Below are positions 10,675 through 19,584 of a stretch of 64,000 nucleotides of DNA, piece after piece. Source of the DNA: Aliirhizobium smilacinae. Its GTDB lineage: Bacteria; Pseudomonadota; Alphaproteobacteria; Rhizobiales; Rhizobiaceae. The notes under the pieces are model-generated. The model saw only the letters and a list, made by a program, of their open reading frames with translations, was not told the origin of the DNA and searched no databases. Made by a program: the position numbers and the translations under genes. The DNA lies in contig NZ_VDMN01000001.1 in the NCBI RefSeq assembly GCF_006335145.1, positions 2,143,388 to 2,207,387 of the forward strand. Direction: 5' to 3'. Position 1 is the first letter of the stretch; each line of letters opens with the position of its first letter.

Positions 10675-11499
10675 ATGCGCCACAAGATCACCGACTGGGA
10701 CGACGCCTATGCCAACGGCATCAACATTCCGCAGGGCGATCGCTGGCCGGGTGCATGGGCCGAACCGGCGAAGGCGTATCGCGAGCGCATGGTGGAAACC
10801 GGTCAGGCGAAGCTGGGCTTGAGTTACGGCGACAAGCCGCGCAACCGTTTCGATCTGTTCGTGCCTGCCGGCGATCCGCTCGGTCTCGTCGTCTTCGTCC
10901 ATGGCGGCTTCTGGATCAGGCTCGACAACAGCTATTTTTCACATCTCGCCCATGGCGCGGTTGAAACCGGTTATGCCGTGGCGATGCCGACCTATACGCA
11001 TGCCCCGGAAAACCGGATCTCGGAGATTACGCAGGAGATCGGAAAGGCGATCGAGGCCGCAGCTGAGATCGTCTCCGGCCCGATCCGACTGGCAGGGCAT
11101 TCGGCCGGCGGTCATCTGGTCACCCGCATGGCCAGCGCCTCATCTCCCTTGCCGGAGGAGATCCGCAAACGGATCGTCAATGTCGTGTCGATCTCCGGCG
11201 TTCACGACCTGCGGCCGATCATCAATACGCAGATGAACGAAATGCAGCGGATCGATATCGAGGAAGCCTACCTTGAAAGCCCGGCCCTTCTCGAACCGCT
11301 CTTTCGAACCCGCGTTACCTGCTGGGTCGGCGCTTCGGAGCGCTCGGAATTCCTGCGCCAGAACGCCCTGCTCGCCAATATTTGGAAGGGGCTCGACGCC
11401 GAGACGGATTGCGTCGAGGAGCCCGACCGGCACCATTTCAACATTCTGGACGGACTTGCCGATCCGCATCATCCGCTGACGGAAGCGCTGCTTTCGTGA
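10675..11499 (+). CDS. Alpha/beta hydrolase (kynurenine-formamidase-like esterase)
   Basis: A 274-residue serine hydrolase. The HGG oxyanion motif lies in VVFVHGGFWIRLD (about residue 75) and the nucleophile elbow is LAGHSAGGHL (about residue 140). A late acidic residue and His (DRHHFNIL) complete the probable triad. I chose ATG 10675 because TGGAGA lies 5 bases upstream; ATG 10663 adds four residues and has a weaker site. The HGGFW arrangement resembles bacterial and animal kynurenine formamidases, but no kyn genes are near, so substrate is open. It is transcribed divergently from the amino-acid transporter. Confidence 0.85.
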   Translation: MRHKITDWDDAYANGINIPQGDRWPGAWAEPAKAYRERMVETGQAKLGLSYGDKPRNRFDLFVPAGDPLGLVVFVHGGFWIRLDNSYFSHLAHGAVETGYAVAMPTYTHAPENRISEITQEIGKAIEAAAEIVSGPIRLAGHSAGGHLVTRMASASSPLPEEIRKRIVNVVSISGVHDLRPIINTQMNEMQRIDIEEAYLESPALLEPLFRTRVTCWVGASERSEFLRQNALLANIWKGLDAETDCVEEPDRHHFNILDGLADPHHPLTEALLS

Positions 11500-11548
11500 C
11501 GATACGAAGCCTCTGGAAAAGCGGCACGATCTGCCGTAACCGGGGAGC

Positions 11549-12757
11549 ATGACGAAACAGGTGGCAATCATCGGCGGCGGGCCGGCGGGACTGATGGCAG
11601 CGGAGGTGCTTTCGGCAGCCGGTCTTTGCGTGACCGTCTACGATGCAATGCCGACATTTGCGCGCAAATTTCTGCTTGCCGGAAAATCCGGGCTGAACAT
11701 CACCCATTCGGAGGATTTTGCCCGTTTTGCCGAACGTTTCGGCAGCGCTTCCCCTCGCCTGCGGCCGGCTCTGAATGACTTCACGCCGGACGACGTGCGG
11801 CAATGGGCGACGGGGCTCGGCACGGAAACATTCGTCGGCACATCCGGCCGGGTTTTCCCGACAGTGATGAAAGCCTCTCCGCTGCTGCGCGCATGGCTGA
11901 AGCGGCTTGAAACGCAGGGCGTGACGCTGAAGACCCGACATCGGTGGGCCGGCTTTGACGGTGATGGATTTTGCTTCATAACGCCGGACGGCGAAACCAC
12001 CATCCGGCCCGACGCCGCACTTCTTGCGCTCGGCGGCGCAAGCTGGCCAAGGCTCGGTTCGAATGCCGCCTGGGTGCCGTGGCTGAAGGGCCAGGGCATA
12101 AATGTTCACGACCTGCAACCCGCCAATTGCGGTTTCGATGTCGCTTGGAGCGATGTCTTCATCGAGCGTTTCGCCGGTGCGCCGCTGAAATCGGTCTCAA
12201 CGACATCCGATGCCGGCACTTATCCGGGCGAATTCGTCATATCCAAACACGGGATAGAGGGCAGTCTCGTTTATGCCCATTCGGCAGCACTGCGCGATCG
12301 GCTTGCCCGTGACGGGAAAGCCGCCCTTACCGTCGACCTGATGCCGGGACGAGTGCCGGAACGTCTCGCCCGTGATCTCGCAAGACAGGATGCCAGGGCA
12401 AGCTTTTCCAACCGCTTGCGCAAGGGCGCCGGACTGGATGGCGTCAAGGCCGCGCTCATCCGCGAACTTTCTGCGGATGCGAACCGGCTGCCAGCGGAGC
12501 AATTGGCGGCTCTGATCAAGGTGCTGCCTATCCCGGTTCTGCGACCTCGTCCGATCGCCGAGGCGATCTCGTCGGCCGGCGGCATCGCTTGGAGCGAAAT
12601 CGACGAGCGCTACATGTTGAAATCCCGTCCCGGACTGTTCGCGGCCGGTGAAATACTCGACTGGGAGGCGCCGACCGGCGGTTATCTGCTGACCGCCTGT
12701 TTCGCCACCGGGCGGGCAGCGGCACGCGGCATCAAGAACTGGCTTTCAAACAATTAG
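11549..12757 (+). CDS. HI0933-like FAD-dependent flavoprotein (TIGR03862 type)
   Basis: A 402-residue flavoprotein. The N-terminal dinucleotide fold is VAIIGGGPAGLMAAEVLSAA, KFLLAGKSGLNITHSE is the HI0933 family motif near residue 45, and the C-terminal FAD contact is GLFAAGEILDWEAPTGGYLL. This family includes BaiN-type oxidoreductases; the subgroup here is widespread in Proteobacteria without an assigned reaction. It follows the hydrolase by 49 bp on the same strand and may be co-transcribed. Confidence 0.9.
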   Translation: MTKQVAIIGGGPAGLMAAEVLSAAGLCVTVYDAMPTFARKFLLAGKSGLNITHSEDFARFAERFGSASPRLRPALNDFTPDDVRQWATGLGTETFVGTSGRVFPTVMKASPLLRAWLKRLETQGVTLKTRHRWAGFDGDGFCFITPDGETTIRPDAALLALGGASWPRLGSNAAWVPWLKGQGINVHDLQPANCGFDVAWSDVFIERFAGAPLKSVSTTSDAGTYPGEFVISKHGIEGSLVYAHSAALRDRLARDGKAALTVDLMPGRVPERLARDLARQDARASFSNRLRKGAGLDGVKAALIRELSADANRLPAEQLAALIKVLPIPVLRPRPIAEAISSAGGIAWSEIDERYMLKSRPGLFAAGEILDWEAPTGGYLLTACFATGRAAARGIKNWLSNN

Positions 12758-12861
12758 TTTCGACAGGACCGCGCGCCTTTCTCCCGCTATTGTCATGGAT
12801 CAATGCCGCCAGGTGGCTTTACGGCAGATTGCCTAGAAAGCACCCCAACCACTCTCGTCCA

Positions 12862-13578
12862 ATGACACGCCAGCGACGTCGACACCTCATCCGCAAACGA
12901 CGGACCACAACCGGTTTGGCGCTTGTTGCCGCCATTTCCTTTATTGCCGGGATGACGGATGCCATTGGCCTCATCCTGTCCGGAGATTTCGTCTCGTTCA
13001 TGAGCGGCAACACGACGCGCGCGGCAATCTCGTTTGCAGACGGCAACTATGCTCATGCGCTGACCCTGTTCGGCGCAATCTGGATTTTTGTCCTCGGCAA
13101 TGCGCTCGGCATCGTGCTTGCCCATCGGGTATCGGCACGGCGCGCCTTCGCAGTGCTCTCGACGGTAGCGATCCTGCTTGCGGGCGCTTCGGTCGTGCCG
13201 GCGGATCACCTTCGGCTGCAATTCTATCTCGTCGTGCTTTCCATGGGCATGATTAATGCGACCGTGGAGCAGATCGAAGGCCTGCCGATCGGGCTGACCT
13301 ATATTACCGGTGCGTTGTCCCGTTTCGGCCGCGGCATTGGACGGTGGATGATCGGCGACCGCAATCCGCGGGGCTGGCTGATCCAGACCGTGCCCTGGAC
13401 CGGTATGGCGGCCGGAGCCTTGGCCGGAGCTTTCGCGACCCACTACATGGGCAAGGATGCGCTTTCGATCGTTGCCCTGGTGGCGATCGTCGTCGCGCTC
13501 GCCACCAGGGCCCTGCCACGCCCACTCCACCTGCATTTCCAGCAGCCGATCGTTCACCGGCGTCGCGACGCATTGTAG
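12862..13578 (+). CDS. DUF1275 (YoaK-like) membrane protein
   Basis: A 238-residue membrane protein with about six hydrophobic segments. The signature AISFIAGMTDAIGLILSGDF-FVSFMSGNTTR near residues 23-52 defines DUF1275. I start at ATG 12862 (MTRQRRRHLIRKRR), which gives the normal short basic N-terminus; an ATG at 12790 would add 24 residues lacking family similarity. Function unknown. The very basic N-terminus fits the positive-inside rule. Confidence 0.85.
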   Translation: MTRQRRRHLIRKRRTTTGLALVAAISFIAGMTDAIGLILSGDFVSFMSGNTTRAAISFADGNYAHALTLFGAIWIFVLGNALGIVLAHRVSARRAFAVLSTVAILLAGASVVPADHLRLQFYLVVLSMGMINATVEQIEGLPIGLTYITGALSRFGRGIGRWMIGDRNPRGWLIQTVPWTGMAAGALAGAFATHYMGKDALSIVALVAIVVALATRALPRPLHLHFQQPIVHRRRDAL

Positions 13579-13608
13579 ACTGGCCGCGAATCGAATTCGC
13601 GAGCCTTC

Positions 13609-14397
13609 ATGTTTCTTCTTTCCAAACTATTCTGGGTTTTCGCCCAACCGCTCTCTCTTGCCTTCCTGCTGGCTGCCCTTGCGGCAGTGCTCGCCGTCGT
13701 CGGCTGGCGAAGGTTTTCCGGCCTCTCGGCTTTTCTGGCCGCACTCACGCTTTTCATCACGCTGTTCACGACAACGGGGACTGTCGCGCTTCAGGTTCTG
13801 GAAGCAGGCTTTCCGAAACCGGCAACCGAGCCCTCCGAAGTCGCCTGCATGATCATCCTCGGCGGCGCATTCGATAACGAGATCAATACGGCGCGGGGCG
13901 GCATGGAGCTCAACCAGTCGGCCGACCGCTTCGTCGAAGCCCTCAGGCTCGCCCGCAATTACCCTGAGGCGCGTATCCTGATTTCAGGCGGCGACGGGTC
14001 GATCAGCGGTACCTTCGAGGGCGAGGCACAAACGGCGGAACGCTTCTTCTCGGCCTTCGGCATATCGCCGGACCGGCTGATCAAGGAAAACACCTCTCGC
14101 ACGACCTACGAGAACAGCCTCAATACGGCCGAACTCCTAAAGGCTCAGGGTCTGGAAAACTGCCTGCTGATCACCTCCGCCTTTCACATGCCGCGCTCGG
14201 TCGGCCTGTTCCGCAAAGCCGGCATCACGGTCACCCCCTGGCCGGTCGATTACCGAACGAGCGGCGTTGTCTCGCCCGCCCTCGACTTCACCCAACCAGC
14301 GCTCAACGCGCAGATCACCACGACGGCCGTGCGCGAATGGATGAGCCTGACCGCATATTATCTGACGGGCCGGATAGACAGGATCTTCCCGCAATAA
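13609..14397 (+). CDS. YdcF/ElyC family membrane protein (DUF218)
   Basis: A 262-residue protein with two N-terminal membrane segments (about residues 8-30 and 36-56) followed by a DUF218 domain. The domain starts ACMIILGGAFDNE and includes ILISGGDGSISGTFEGEAQT and the SRTTYENSLNTAELL and ITSAFHMPRSVGLFRKAG blocks. ElyC/SanA relatives act in envelope integrity and in lipid-carrier or peptidoglycan metabolism. The stop abuts the convergent gene's stop with no spacer. Confidence 0.88.
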   Translation: MFLLSKLFWVFAQPLSLAFLLAALAAVLAVVGWRRFSGLSAFLAALTLFITLFTTTGTVALQVLEAGFPKPATEPSEVACMIILGGAFDNEINTARGGMELNQSADRFVEALRLARNYPEARILISGGDGSISGTFEGEAQTAERFFSAFGISPDRLIKENTSRTTYENSLNTAELLKAQGLENCLLITSAFHMPRSVGLFRKAGITVTPWPVDYRTSGVVSPALDFTQPALNAQITTTAVREWMSLTAYYLTGRIDRIFPQ

Positions 14398-14886
14398 CTA
14401 CTTCTTGGAAATCGTGACGAATTTCGTGCCCCGAACTCGGACGCGCATTTCGCAAGGCTCGGCATCGGTGCGCTCGCAGAAACGCGGATGCATTTTGAAC
14501 ATGAAGACCATGTTGCCGAAATACTGTACGAAATCGTAACCGTAGACCTGCGCGGTGGCTATCATGATGTAACCGCCCTCCTTGGCCTGAACGTAGAAAT
14601 TCTGCGGGCAGCCGTCCTGATTGCATTTCGGACCACGCACCCCGTCGCAGGTCAGGGCGCTGTGATCGATTACCACATCGACGATATTGTCGTTGTTGAT
14701 ATCGAAGCGCTTGACGAAATCGGGGCCGAAATCGACCGTCTTGCAGCTTTTCCGAAAGAAACCCTTTTCGAACATTTCAGGGTCCTGCAGCAATTGCTGC
14801 TGAGCCGATGCCATGACAGGCATCATCACCAGAAGGGCAATGGCTTGGATTATCGCGACAAAATGCTTTTTCACGGTTCTCACCAC
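14398..14886 (-). CDS. Conserved secreted protein of unknown function
   Basis: A 162-residue protein with a signal peptide (basic MVRTVKKHF, then AIIQAIALLVMMPVMASA). The mature part is soluble with about six cysteines (KSCKTVDFG, ALTCDGVRGPKCNQDGCPQN, RFCERTDAEPCEMR), suggesting periplasmic disulfides. FDINNDNIVDVVIDHSALTC resembles an EF-hand-like or FG-GAP calcium loop (DxNxDxxxD), so calcium binding is possible. I do not recognise a named family. It is convergent with the ydcF-like gene and divergent from the TRIC gene. Confidence 0.7.
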   Translation of the reverse strand: MVRTVKKHFVAIIQAIALLVMMPVMASAQQQLLQDPEMFEKGFFRKSCKTVDFGPDFVKRFDINNDNIVDVVIDHSALTCDGVRGPKCNQDGCPQNFYVQAKEGGYIMIATAQVYGYDFVQYFGNMVFMFKMHPRFCERTDAEPCEMRVRVRGTKFVTISKK

Positions 14887-14994
14887 GGAAAATTGATCTG
14901 TTCATGATGCAGCGGCACGGATGACGTGTACGCACGGCACGGACTATATCCTCAACCCTTAGCCTTAAGCACTTGCGCGACGCTGGAGAACGAC

Positions 14995-15654
14995 ATGTCC
15001 CTGCTGATGATACTCGATTATGCGGGCGTTGCGGTGTTTGCAGCGACCGGCGCACTTGCCGCCTCGCGAAAGGAGCTCGATTTCATCGGTTTCCTGTTCT
15101 TTGCGGCGGTGACGGGATCGGGTGGCGGAACGGTGCGTGACCTTATTCTCGGTCGTCCCGTCTTCTGGGTCATGGACCCTGCCTATATTCTCATCTGCGT
15201 AGCAACCGGTGCTTTCGTGTTCTTCACCGCCACTTATGTGGAATCGCGCTACAAGCTGCTTTTATGGCTGGATGCGATCGGCCTTGCCGCCTATTGCGTG
15301 CTGGGTGCCGCCAAAGGCATGGCCGCCACCGGTTCTCCGACGATCGCGATCGTCACGGGCGTGATGACCGCGACGCTCGGCGGTGTGCTGCGCGATGTCC
15401 TGGCCAACGAACAGTCGGTGCTTTTGCGGCCGGAGATCTACATCACCTCCGCACTGGCAGGCGCCGGGGCATTTACGGCCGTACATATGATGGGGCAGCC
15501 GCTGATCGTCAGCGCCGGCTTCGGCGTGGTTATCTCATTTGCATTGCGCGGCGGCGCGCTTCACTACGGCTGGACCCTGCCGCGCTACATGTCACGGCCG
15601 GGTCGGCCTCCCGAGGAAGCTCTGAAGTCCGGTAAAAGGAAAAAACGCCGTTAA
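14995..15654 (+). CDS. TRIC/YicG family cation channel protein (UPF0126)
   Basis: A 219-residue membrane protein with seven hydrophobic segments. It is built from two repeats, each with a glycine-rich bend: GSGGGTVRDLILGRPVFWV near residue 40 and ATLGGVLRDVLANEQSVLL near residue 125. These are the hallmarks of prokaryotic TRIC trimeric cation channels. ATG 14995 is preceded by CTGGAGAA 6 bases upstream, so I prefer it to the earlier in-frame start at 14926. A basic tail GKRKKRR closes the protein. Confidence 0.9.
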   Translation: MSLLMILDYAGVAVFAATGALAASRKELDFIGFLFFAAVTGSGGGTVRDLILGRPVFWVMDPAYILICVATGAFVFFTATYVESRYKLLLWLDAIGLAAYCVLGAAKGMAATGSPTIAIVTGVMTATLGGVLRDVLANEQSVLLRPEIYITSALAGAGAFTAVHMMGQPLIVSAGFGVVISFALRGGALHYGWTLPRYMSRPGRPPEEALKSGKRKKRR

Positions 15655-15657
15655 GCG

Positions 15658-16074
15658 TCAGGAGCGCTTTTCGCGCAGGCGGATAACGACATCCACATGG
15701 GCGATTTCCATGCCTTCCGGAGGTTCCGGGAGGTTGCCGATAACCAGATTGCCGATCGGTACGTCCAGCACTTCATTGCGTCCTTCGACGAAGAAGTGGT
15801 GATGATCCGACGTGTTGGTGTCGAAATAGGTCTTTGCGCCTTCGACGGCGAGAACGCGGATCAGCCCGGCTTCGGTAAACTGGTGAAGCGTGTTGTAAAC
15901 GGTGGCCAGCGAAACCGGCACGCCAGCGATAATCGCCTCTTCGTGCAGCTCCTCGACCGTCAGGTGGCGGTCACCCTTGGCGAAAAGAAGATCGCCCAGC
16001 GCAACGCGCTGCCGTGTCGGCCGCAGACCATAACGGCGCAACTTCACTTCGATTTCGGGCATGGCTTCTGCCAT
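15658..16074 (-). CDS. irr: Iron response regulator Irr (Fur superfamily)
   Basis: A roughly 138-residue Fur-family DNA-binding protein. The winged helix is RPTRQRVALGDLLFAKG through VSLATVYNTLHQFTEAGLIR, and the dimerisation part has the Irr-type HHH metal/haem motif in NTSDHHHFFVEG. It lacks the N-terminal Gly-Cys-Pro haem regulatory motif of Bradyrhizobium Irr, as in Rhizobiaceae. Irr represses or activates iron genes when haem is low. I start at ATG 16074; a TTG at 16095 would add seven residues. Divergent placement next to fabA-fabB is a conserved Rhizobiaceae arrangement. Confidence 0.93.
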   Translation of the reverse strand: MAEAMPEIEVKLRRYGLRPTRQRVALGDLLFAKGDRHLTVEELHEEAIIAGVPVSLATVYNTLHQFTEAGLIRVLAVEGAKTYFDTNTSDHHHFFVEGRNEVLDVPIGNLVIGNLPEPPEGMEIAHVDVVIRLREKRS

Positions 16075-16365
16075 TCTATCCTGGAGCTCCTGCAACTCGC
16101 GATACTTCTCAAGTTTCGGATATAACTTTTGACGGCTTGAGTTTCAACAGTTTCCCGCGTCGGATGCGCGCGCGGTGTCTCAAATATTCGGATTTTATGC
16201 CCGCGCCTCTGGTTTGCACGCTCCGGTTCCTATATGCGGACGTGACAAAACGACGTTCTGAGGCCCAATACGCAGGGCCTGGAATGTTGAACGCTTCAAT
16301 CATGGCCGTGCCTGGAACAGGCTTGGCCCGCCTGACCTAGCGATCATAGGGGAACGCGGAATTCG

Positions 16366-16881
16366 ATGACCACCAGACAGTCCAGCTTCAGCTACGAAGA
16401 AATCATCTCTTGCGCGCACGGTGAACTCTTCGGACCGGGTAACGCGCAATTGCCGCTGCCGCCGATGCTGATGGTCCACCGTATCACCGACATTTCCGAA
16501 ACCGGCGGCGCCTTCGACAAGGGCTATATCCGCGCGGAATACGATGTGAAGCCGGATGACTGGTATTTCCCCTGCCATTTCGAAGGTAACCCAATCATGC
16601 CGGGCTGCCTCGGTCTTGACGGCATGTGGCAGCTGACCGGCTTCTTTCTCGGCTGGCTGGGCGAAGAAGGCCGCGGCATGGCGCTTTCGACCGGCGAAGT
16701 AAAGTTCAAGGGCATGATCCGCCCGACCACAAAACTTCTCGAATTCGGCATCGACTTCAAGCGCGTCATGAAGGGCCGGCTCGTGCTCGGCACCGCAGAC
16801 GGCTGGTTGAAGGCCGATGGAGAGACTATCTATCAGGCGACCGACCTTCGCGTCGGCCTGTCCAAGGATAAGACGGCCTGA
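16366..16881 (+). CDS. fabA: 3-hydroxydecanoyl-ACP dehydratase/isomerase
   Basis: A 171-residue dehydratase that forms and isomerises the trans-2/cis-3 decenoyl intermediate of unsaturated fatty acid synthesis. The active site [20 protein letters not shown] contains catalytic His71 and Asp85, matching E. coli H70/D84. Length equals the family norm. It precedes fabB by 45 bp, so the two genes that together make unsaturated fatty acids form an operon. Confidence 0.97.
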   Translation: MTTRQSSFSYEEIISCAHGELFGPGNAQLPLPPMLMVHRITDISETGGAFDKGYIRAEYDVKPDDWYFPCHFEGNPIMPGCLGLDGMWQLTGFFLGWLGEEGRGMALSTGEVKFKGMIRPTTKLLEFGIDFKRVMKGRLVLGTADGWLKADGETIYQATDLRVGLSKDKTA

Positions 16882-16926
16882 GGTGAACTCAAGGCCAACT
16901 CACGGAAACAACAAGGGTTACAGCAA

Positions 16927-18150
16927 ATGAGACGGGTAGTTGTCACGGGCCTCGGTATCGTGTCCTCGATCGGTAACGACGCAGGCGAAGTCACCGAATC
17001 CTTGCGGACTGCGAAATCCGGCATCTCCTTTTCTCCCGATTTCGCGGAGCACGGCTTCAAGTGCCAGGTTTGGGGAAAGCCGGATATCGACGCGACGGAC
17101 CTCGTCGATCGCCGCGCCATGCGCTTTCTTAGCCAAGGCGGCGCCTGGAACCACGTTGCAATGAAGCAGGCGCTGGCTGATTCCGGACTTGAGGAAAAGG
17201 ACTACGCCCAGAACGAGCGCGCAGGCATCATCATGGGTTCGGGCGGTCCTTCCACCCGCACGCTGATCGAAGCCGCCGACATCACCATCAAGAACAACAG
17301 CCCGAAGCGCATCGGCCCGTTTGCCGTGCCCAAGGCAATGTCGTCCACGGCATCCGCCACGCTTGCCACCTGGTTCAAGATCCACGGCGTCAACTACTCG
17401 ATCTCGTCGGCCTGCTCGACTTCGGCACACTGCATCGGCAATGCTGCTGAAATGATCCAGTGGGGCAAGCAGGACATCATGTTCGCCGGTGGCCACGAAG
17501 ATCTCGACTGGACCATGTCGAACCTGTTCGACGCCATGGGCGCGATGTCGTCGAAGTATAACGAGAATGCTTCCAGCGCCTCGCGCGCCTATGATGCCGA
17601 CCGCGATGGTTTCGTCATCGCCGGCGGTGCTGGCGTTCTGGTTCTCGAAGAACTGGAACATGCCAAGGCCCGCGGCGCCAAGATCTATGCGGAAATCACC
17701 GGTTATGGCGCAACCTCCGACGGTTACGACATGGTCGCTCCGTCGGGCGAAGGCGCCATTCGTTGCATGCGCCAGGCGCTTGCGACGGTGAAGGGCGAAG
17801 TCGACTACATCAACACGCACGGCACCTCCACGCCAGTCGGCGACTCGAAGGAAATCGGCGCGATCCGCGAAGTCTTTAAGGACAAGATCCCGCCTATCCA
17901 GTCGACAAAGTCGCTGACAGGCCACTCGCTGGGTGCTGCCGGCGTGCAGGAATCGATCTATGGCCTTCTGATGATGCAGGCCGGCTTTATCGGCGAAAGC
18001 GCCCATATCCAGAACCTCGATCCCGAATTCGACGGCGTGCCGATCGTGCGCAAGCGCATCGACAACGCCAAGATCGACACGGTCCTGTCCAACTCGTTCG
18101 GCTTCGGCGGCACCAACGCCACGCTCGTGTTCCAGCGCTACAACGGGTAA
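16927..18150 (+). CDS. fabB: 3-oxoacyl-ACP synthase I
   Basis: A 407-residue condensing enzyme. The catalytic cysteine is Cys163 in [20 protein letters not shown], with histidines in [14 protein letters not shown] and [15 protein letters not shown]. It elongates the cis-3-decenoyl-ACP made by FabA. It follows fabA in the same operon. In S. meliloti, as I recall, fabI follows fabB directly; here a hicAB pair occupies that place. Confidence 0.97.
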   Translation: MRRVVVTGLGIVSSIGNDAGEVTESLRTAKSGISFSPDFAEHGFKCQVWGKPDIDATDLVDRRAMRFLSQGGAWNHVAMKQALADSGLEEKDYAQNERAGIIMGSGGPSTRTLIEAADITIKNNSPKRIGPFAVPKAMSSTASATLATWFKIHGVNYSISSACSTSAHCIGNAAEMIQWGKQDIMFAGGHEDLDWTMSNLFDAMGAMSSKYNENASSASRAYDADRDGFVIAGGAGVLVLEELEHAKARGAKIYAEITGYGATSDGYDMVAPSGEGAIRCMRQALATVKGEVDYINTHGTSTPVGDSKEIGAIREVFKDKIPPIQSTKSLTGHSLGAAGVQESIYGLLMMQAGFIGESAHIQNLDPEFDGVPIVRKRIDNAKIDTVLSNSFGFGGTNATLVFQRYNG

Positions 18151-18181
18151 ACCCAAACGGGTTGCCTCTACTGGCCGATCA

Positions 18182-18215
18182 AAGACAGGTGCGCATCATG
18201 ATGCGCACCTGTCTT
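18182..18215. repeat. Perfect 34-bp palindrome between fabB and hicA
   Basis: The arms AAGACAGGTGCGCATCA and TGATGCGCACCTGTCTT are exact reverse complements with no spacer. As RNA it could form a hairpin that ends fabB transcription, although only TTGCGTTT follows. As DNA it is a two-fold symmetric site immediately upstream of a possible hicA promoter, a good position for an operator of the HicB ribbon-helix-helix domain. The two roles are not exclusive. Confidence 0.85.
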
Positions 18216-18242
18216 GCGTTTGAGGGATACTCGCATTAGGAT
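18214..18242 (+). promoter_or_regulatory. Possible sigma-70 promoter of hicAB
   Basis: TTGCGT at 18214-18219 and TAGGAT at 18237-18242 are separated by 17 bp. The match to consensus is moderate (3/6 and 4/6). It abuts the 34-bp palindrome, and hicA starts 22 bp downstream with a GGAG ribosome site. Confidence 0.35.
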
Positions 18243-18264
18243 CTCGTATCGTTTGGAGCGACCG

Positions 18265-18447
18265 ATGGAGCGGAATAGCCAGAAGATCATCGCCCAATTG
18301 AAGCGCGAGGGTTTCGAGTTGGTCTCGATCAAGGGATCGCACCATAAATTCCGCAAAGGCTCACAGACGATCATCGTTCCGCATCCGAAAAAAGACCTGC
18401 CGGTCGGCACCGCCATGGCTATCGCCAAACAGGCAGGTTGGATTTGA
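18265..18447 (+). CDS. hicA: HicA-type toxin (mRNA interferase)
   Basis: A 60-residue protein with the double-stranded-RNA-binding-like HicA fold. The LKREGFELVSIKGSHHKFRK segment contains the catalytic histidine region (GSHHKF), and IIVPHPKKDLPVGTAMAI is the conserved second half. ATG 18265 follows GGAG by 7 bases; an upstream in-frame start at 18214 would lie inside the promoter and palindrome. HicA toxins cleave mRNA and stop growth unless bound by HicB, encoded 10 bp downstream. Confidence 0.9.
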   Translation: MERNSQKIIAQLKREGFELVSIKGSHHKFRKGSQTIIVPHPKKDLPVGTAMAIAKQAGWI

Positions 18448-18457
18448 GGCTTACGCA

Positions 18458-18853
18458 ATGAAACACTACATCGCCATCGTGCATAAGGATAAAGGCAGCG
18501 CTTTCGGCGTCACCTTTCCGGATCTCCCATCCGTCTTTTCCGCCTCCGACGGTGAGGAGGATTTGATCGCAAATGCGATCGAGGCACTGCGTCTTTGGGC
18601 GGAAGACGAGCAACTCCCTCTCCCCTCGACCTATGAACAGGTGACGGCACGTGAGGCTGTTCGTGCGGAGCTGGCAAAAGGGGCGTTCCTGGTGCGTGTC
18701 CCCGTTATAGAGGACGATGCGCGTGTGGTGCGTGCAAATGTAACATTCGAGAAGGGCATGCTGGATGCAATCGATGCTGTCGCTCGTGAACGAGGCCTGA
18801 CCCGCTCCGCCTTTCTCGCAAGTGCGGCCCGCAAGGAAATCGACGCCGCTTAA
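18458..18853 (+). CDS. hicB: HicB-type antitoxin
   Basis: A 131-residue antitoxin. The N-terminal degenerate RNase-H-like HicB domain is KHYIAIVHKDKGSAFGVTFP-DLPSVFSASDGEEDLIANAIEAL. The C-terminal ribbon-helix-helix DNA-binding domain is VTFEKGMLDAIDAVARERGL-TRSAFLASAARKEI. It neutralises HicA and should autoregulate the operon. Its stop codon overlaps the stop of the convergent Sel1 gene. Confidence 0.92.
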   Translation: MKHYIAIVHKDKGSAFGVTFPDLPSVFSASDGEEDLIANAIEALRLWAEDEQLPLPSTYEQVTAREAVRAELAKGAFLVRVPVIEDDARVVRANVTFEKGMLDAIDAVARERGLTRSAFLASAARKEIDAA

Positions 18854-19494
18854 TCACGGTACCGCTTCAGGTCCTCCGCCGCCTGAACATTTCCGGCGGT
18901 TGCGGCTTCTCTCAGCAATGTTTTTGATTTCGCGGGATCTTCCGCCTCGATCAGATGGGCAAGCTTCCATTTTGCCCAATGATCATTGGTCTTCGGCAGG
19001 CTGAGTTCGAGGTAGCGTCTCGCCAAAGCCGGATCCTTCTTCATGCCCTCGCCATCGGCGAGCATGAAGGCCAGCATATGATAACCCCAGATATTGTCGT
19101 TCTCGGCTGCGGTCCGATACCAGATGGCAGCGATCGCCGGATCGGCTGCAACGGCTATGCCCTTCTGGTAACACCAGCCGACCTTGAGCTGGCCGTGCTT
19201 GTCGTTCCTGGCCGCTGCTTTCATATACCAGGAGAAGGCCTGAACCGGGTCTTTGGCGATGCCCTGGCCGTTTTCATAGATCTCGCCGAGCTTGTAGGCC
19301 GCGGCCGCATTGCCCTTTTCGGCGGCAAGCCGGAAGTAATGGGTAGCGAGCCTGGGATCGCCCCTTCCCCGGCCCGTCTGGACCTGATGGAGTTCGGCGG
19401 CGTTATACCATTCCCAGCTGATATTCGGCGGCTCGGCATGGAGCGGCGCTGCCGATGCGGCCAACCATATCAAAACAGAGCCGACCCGCTTCAT
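18850..19494 (-). CDS. Secreted Sel1-repeat protein
   Basis: A 214-residue protein with a signal peptide (MKRVGSVLIWLAASAAPLHA). It has about four Sel1-like helical repeats, for example AAAAYKLGEIYENGQGIAKD and GQLKVGWCYQKGIAVAADPA. Such repeats mediate protein-protein contacts, often in envelope or signalling contexts. I start at ATG 19494, where the signal peptide begins, rather than at 19521. No partner is evident nearby. Confidence 0.85.
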   Translation of the reverse strand: MKRVGSVLIWLAASAAPLHAEPPNISWEWYNAAELHQVQTGRGRGDPRLATHYFRLAAEKGNAAAAYKLGEIYENGQGIAKDPVQAFSWYMKAAARNDKHGQLKVGWCYQKGIAVAADPAIAAIWYRTAAENDNIWGYHMLAFMLADGEGMKKDPALARRYLELSLPKTNDHWAKWKLAHLIEAEDPAKSKTLLREAATAGNVQAAEDLKRYRD

Positions 19495-19584
19495 GCTCAC
19501 CCCCGACACCACCGAATGCAACTCTAGTTTGCATTCGGCAACATTGGCAAGATGGGATAAAGCCTCCGGCGTTTCCTTGGGTGC

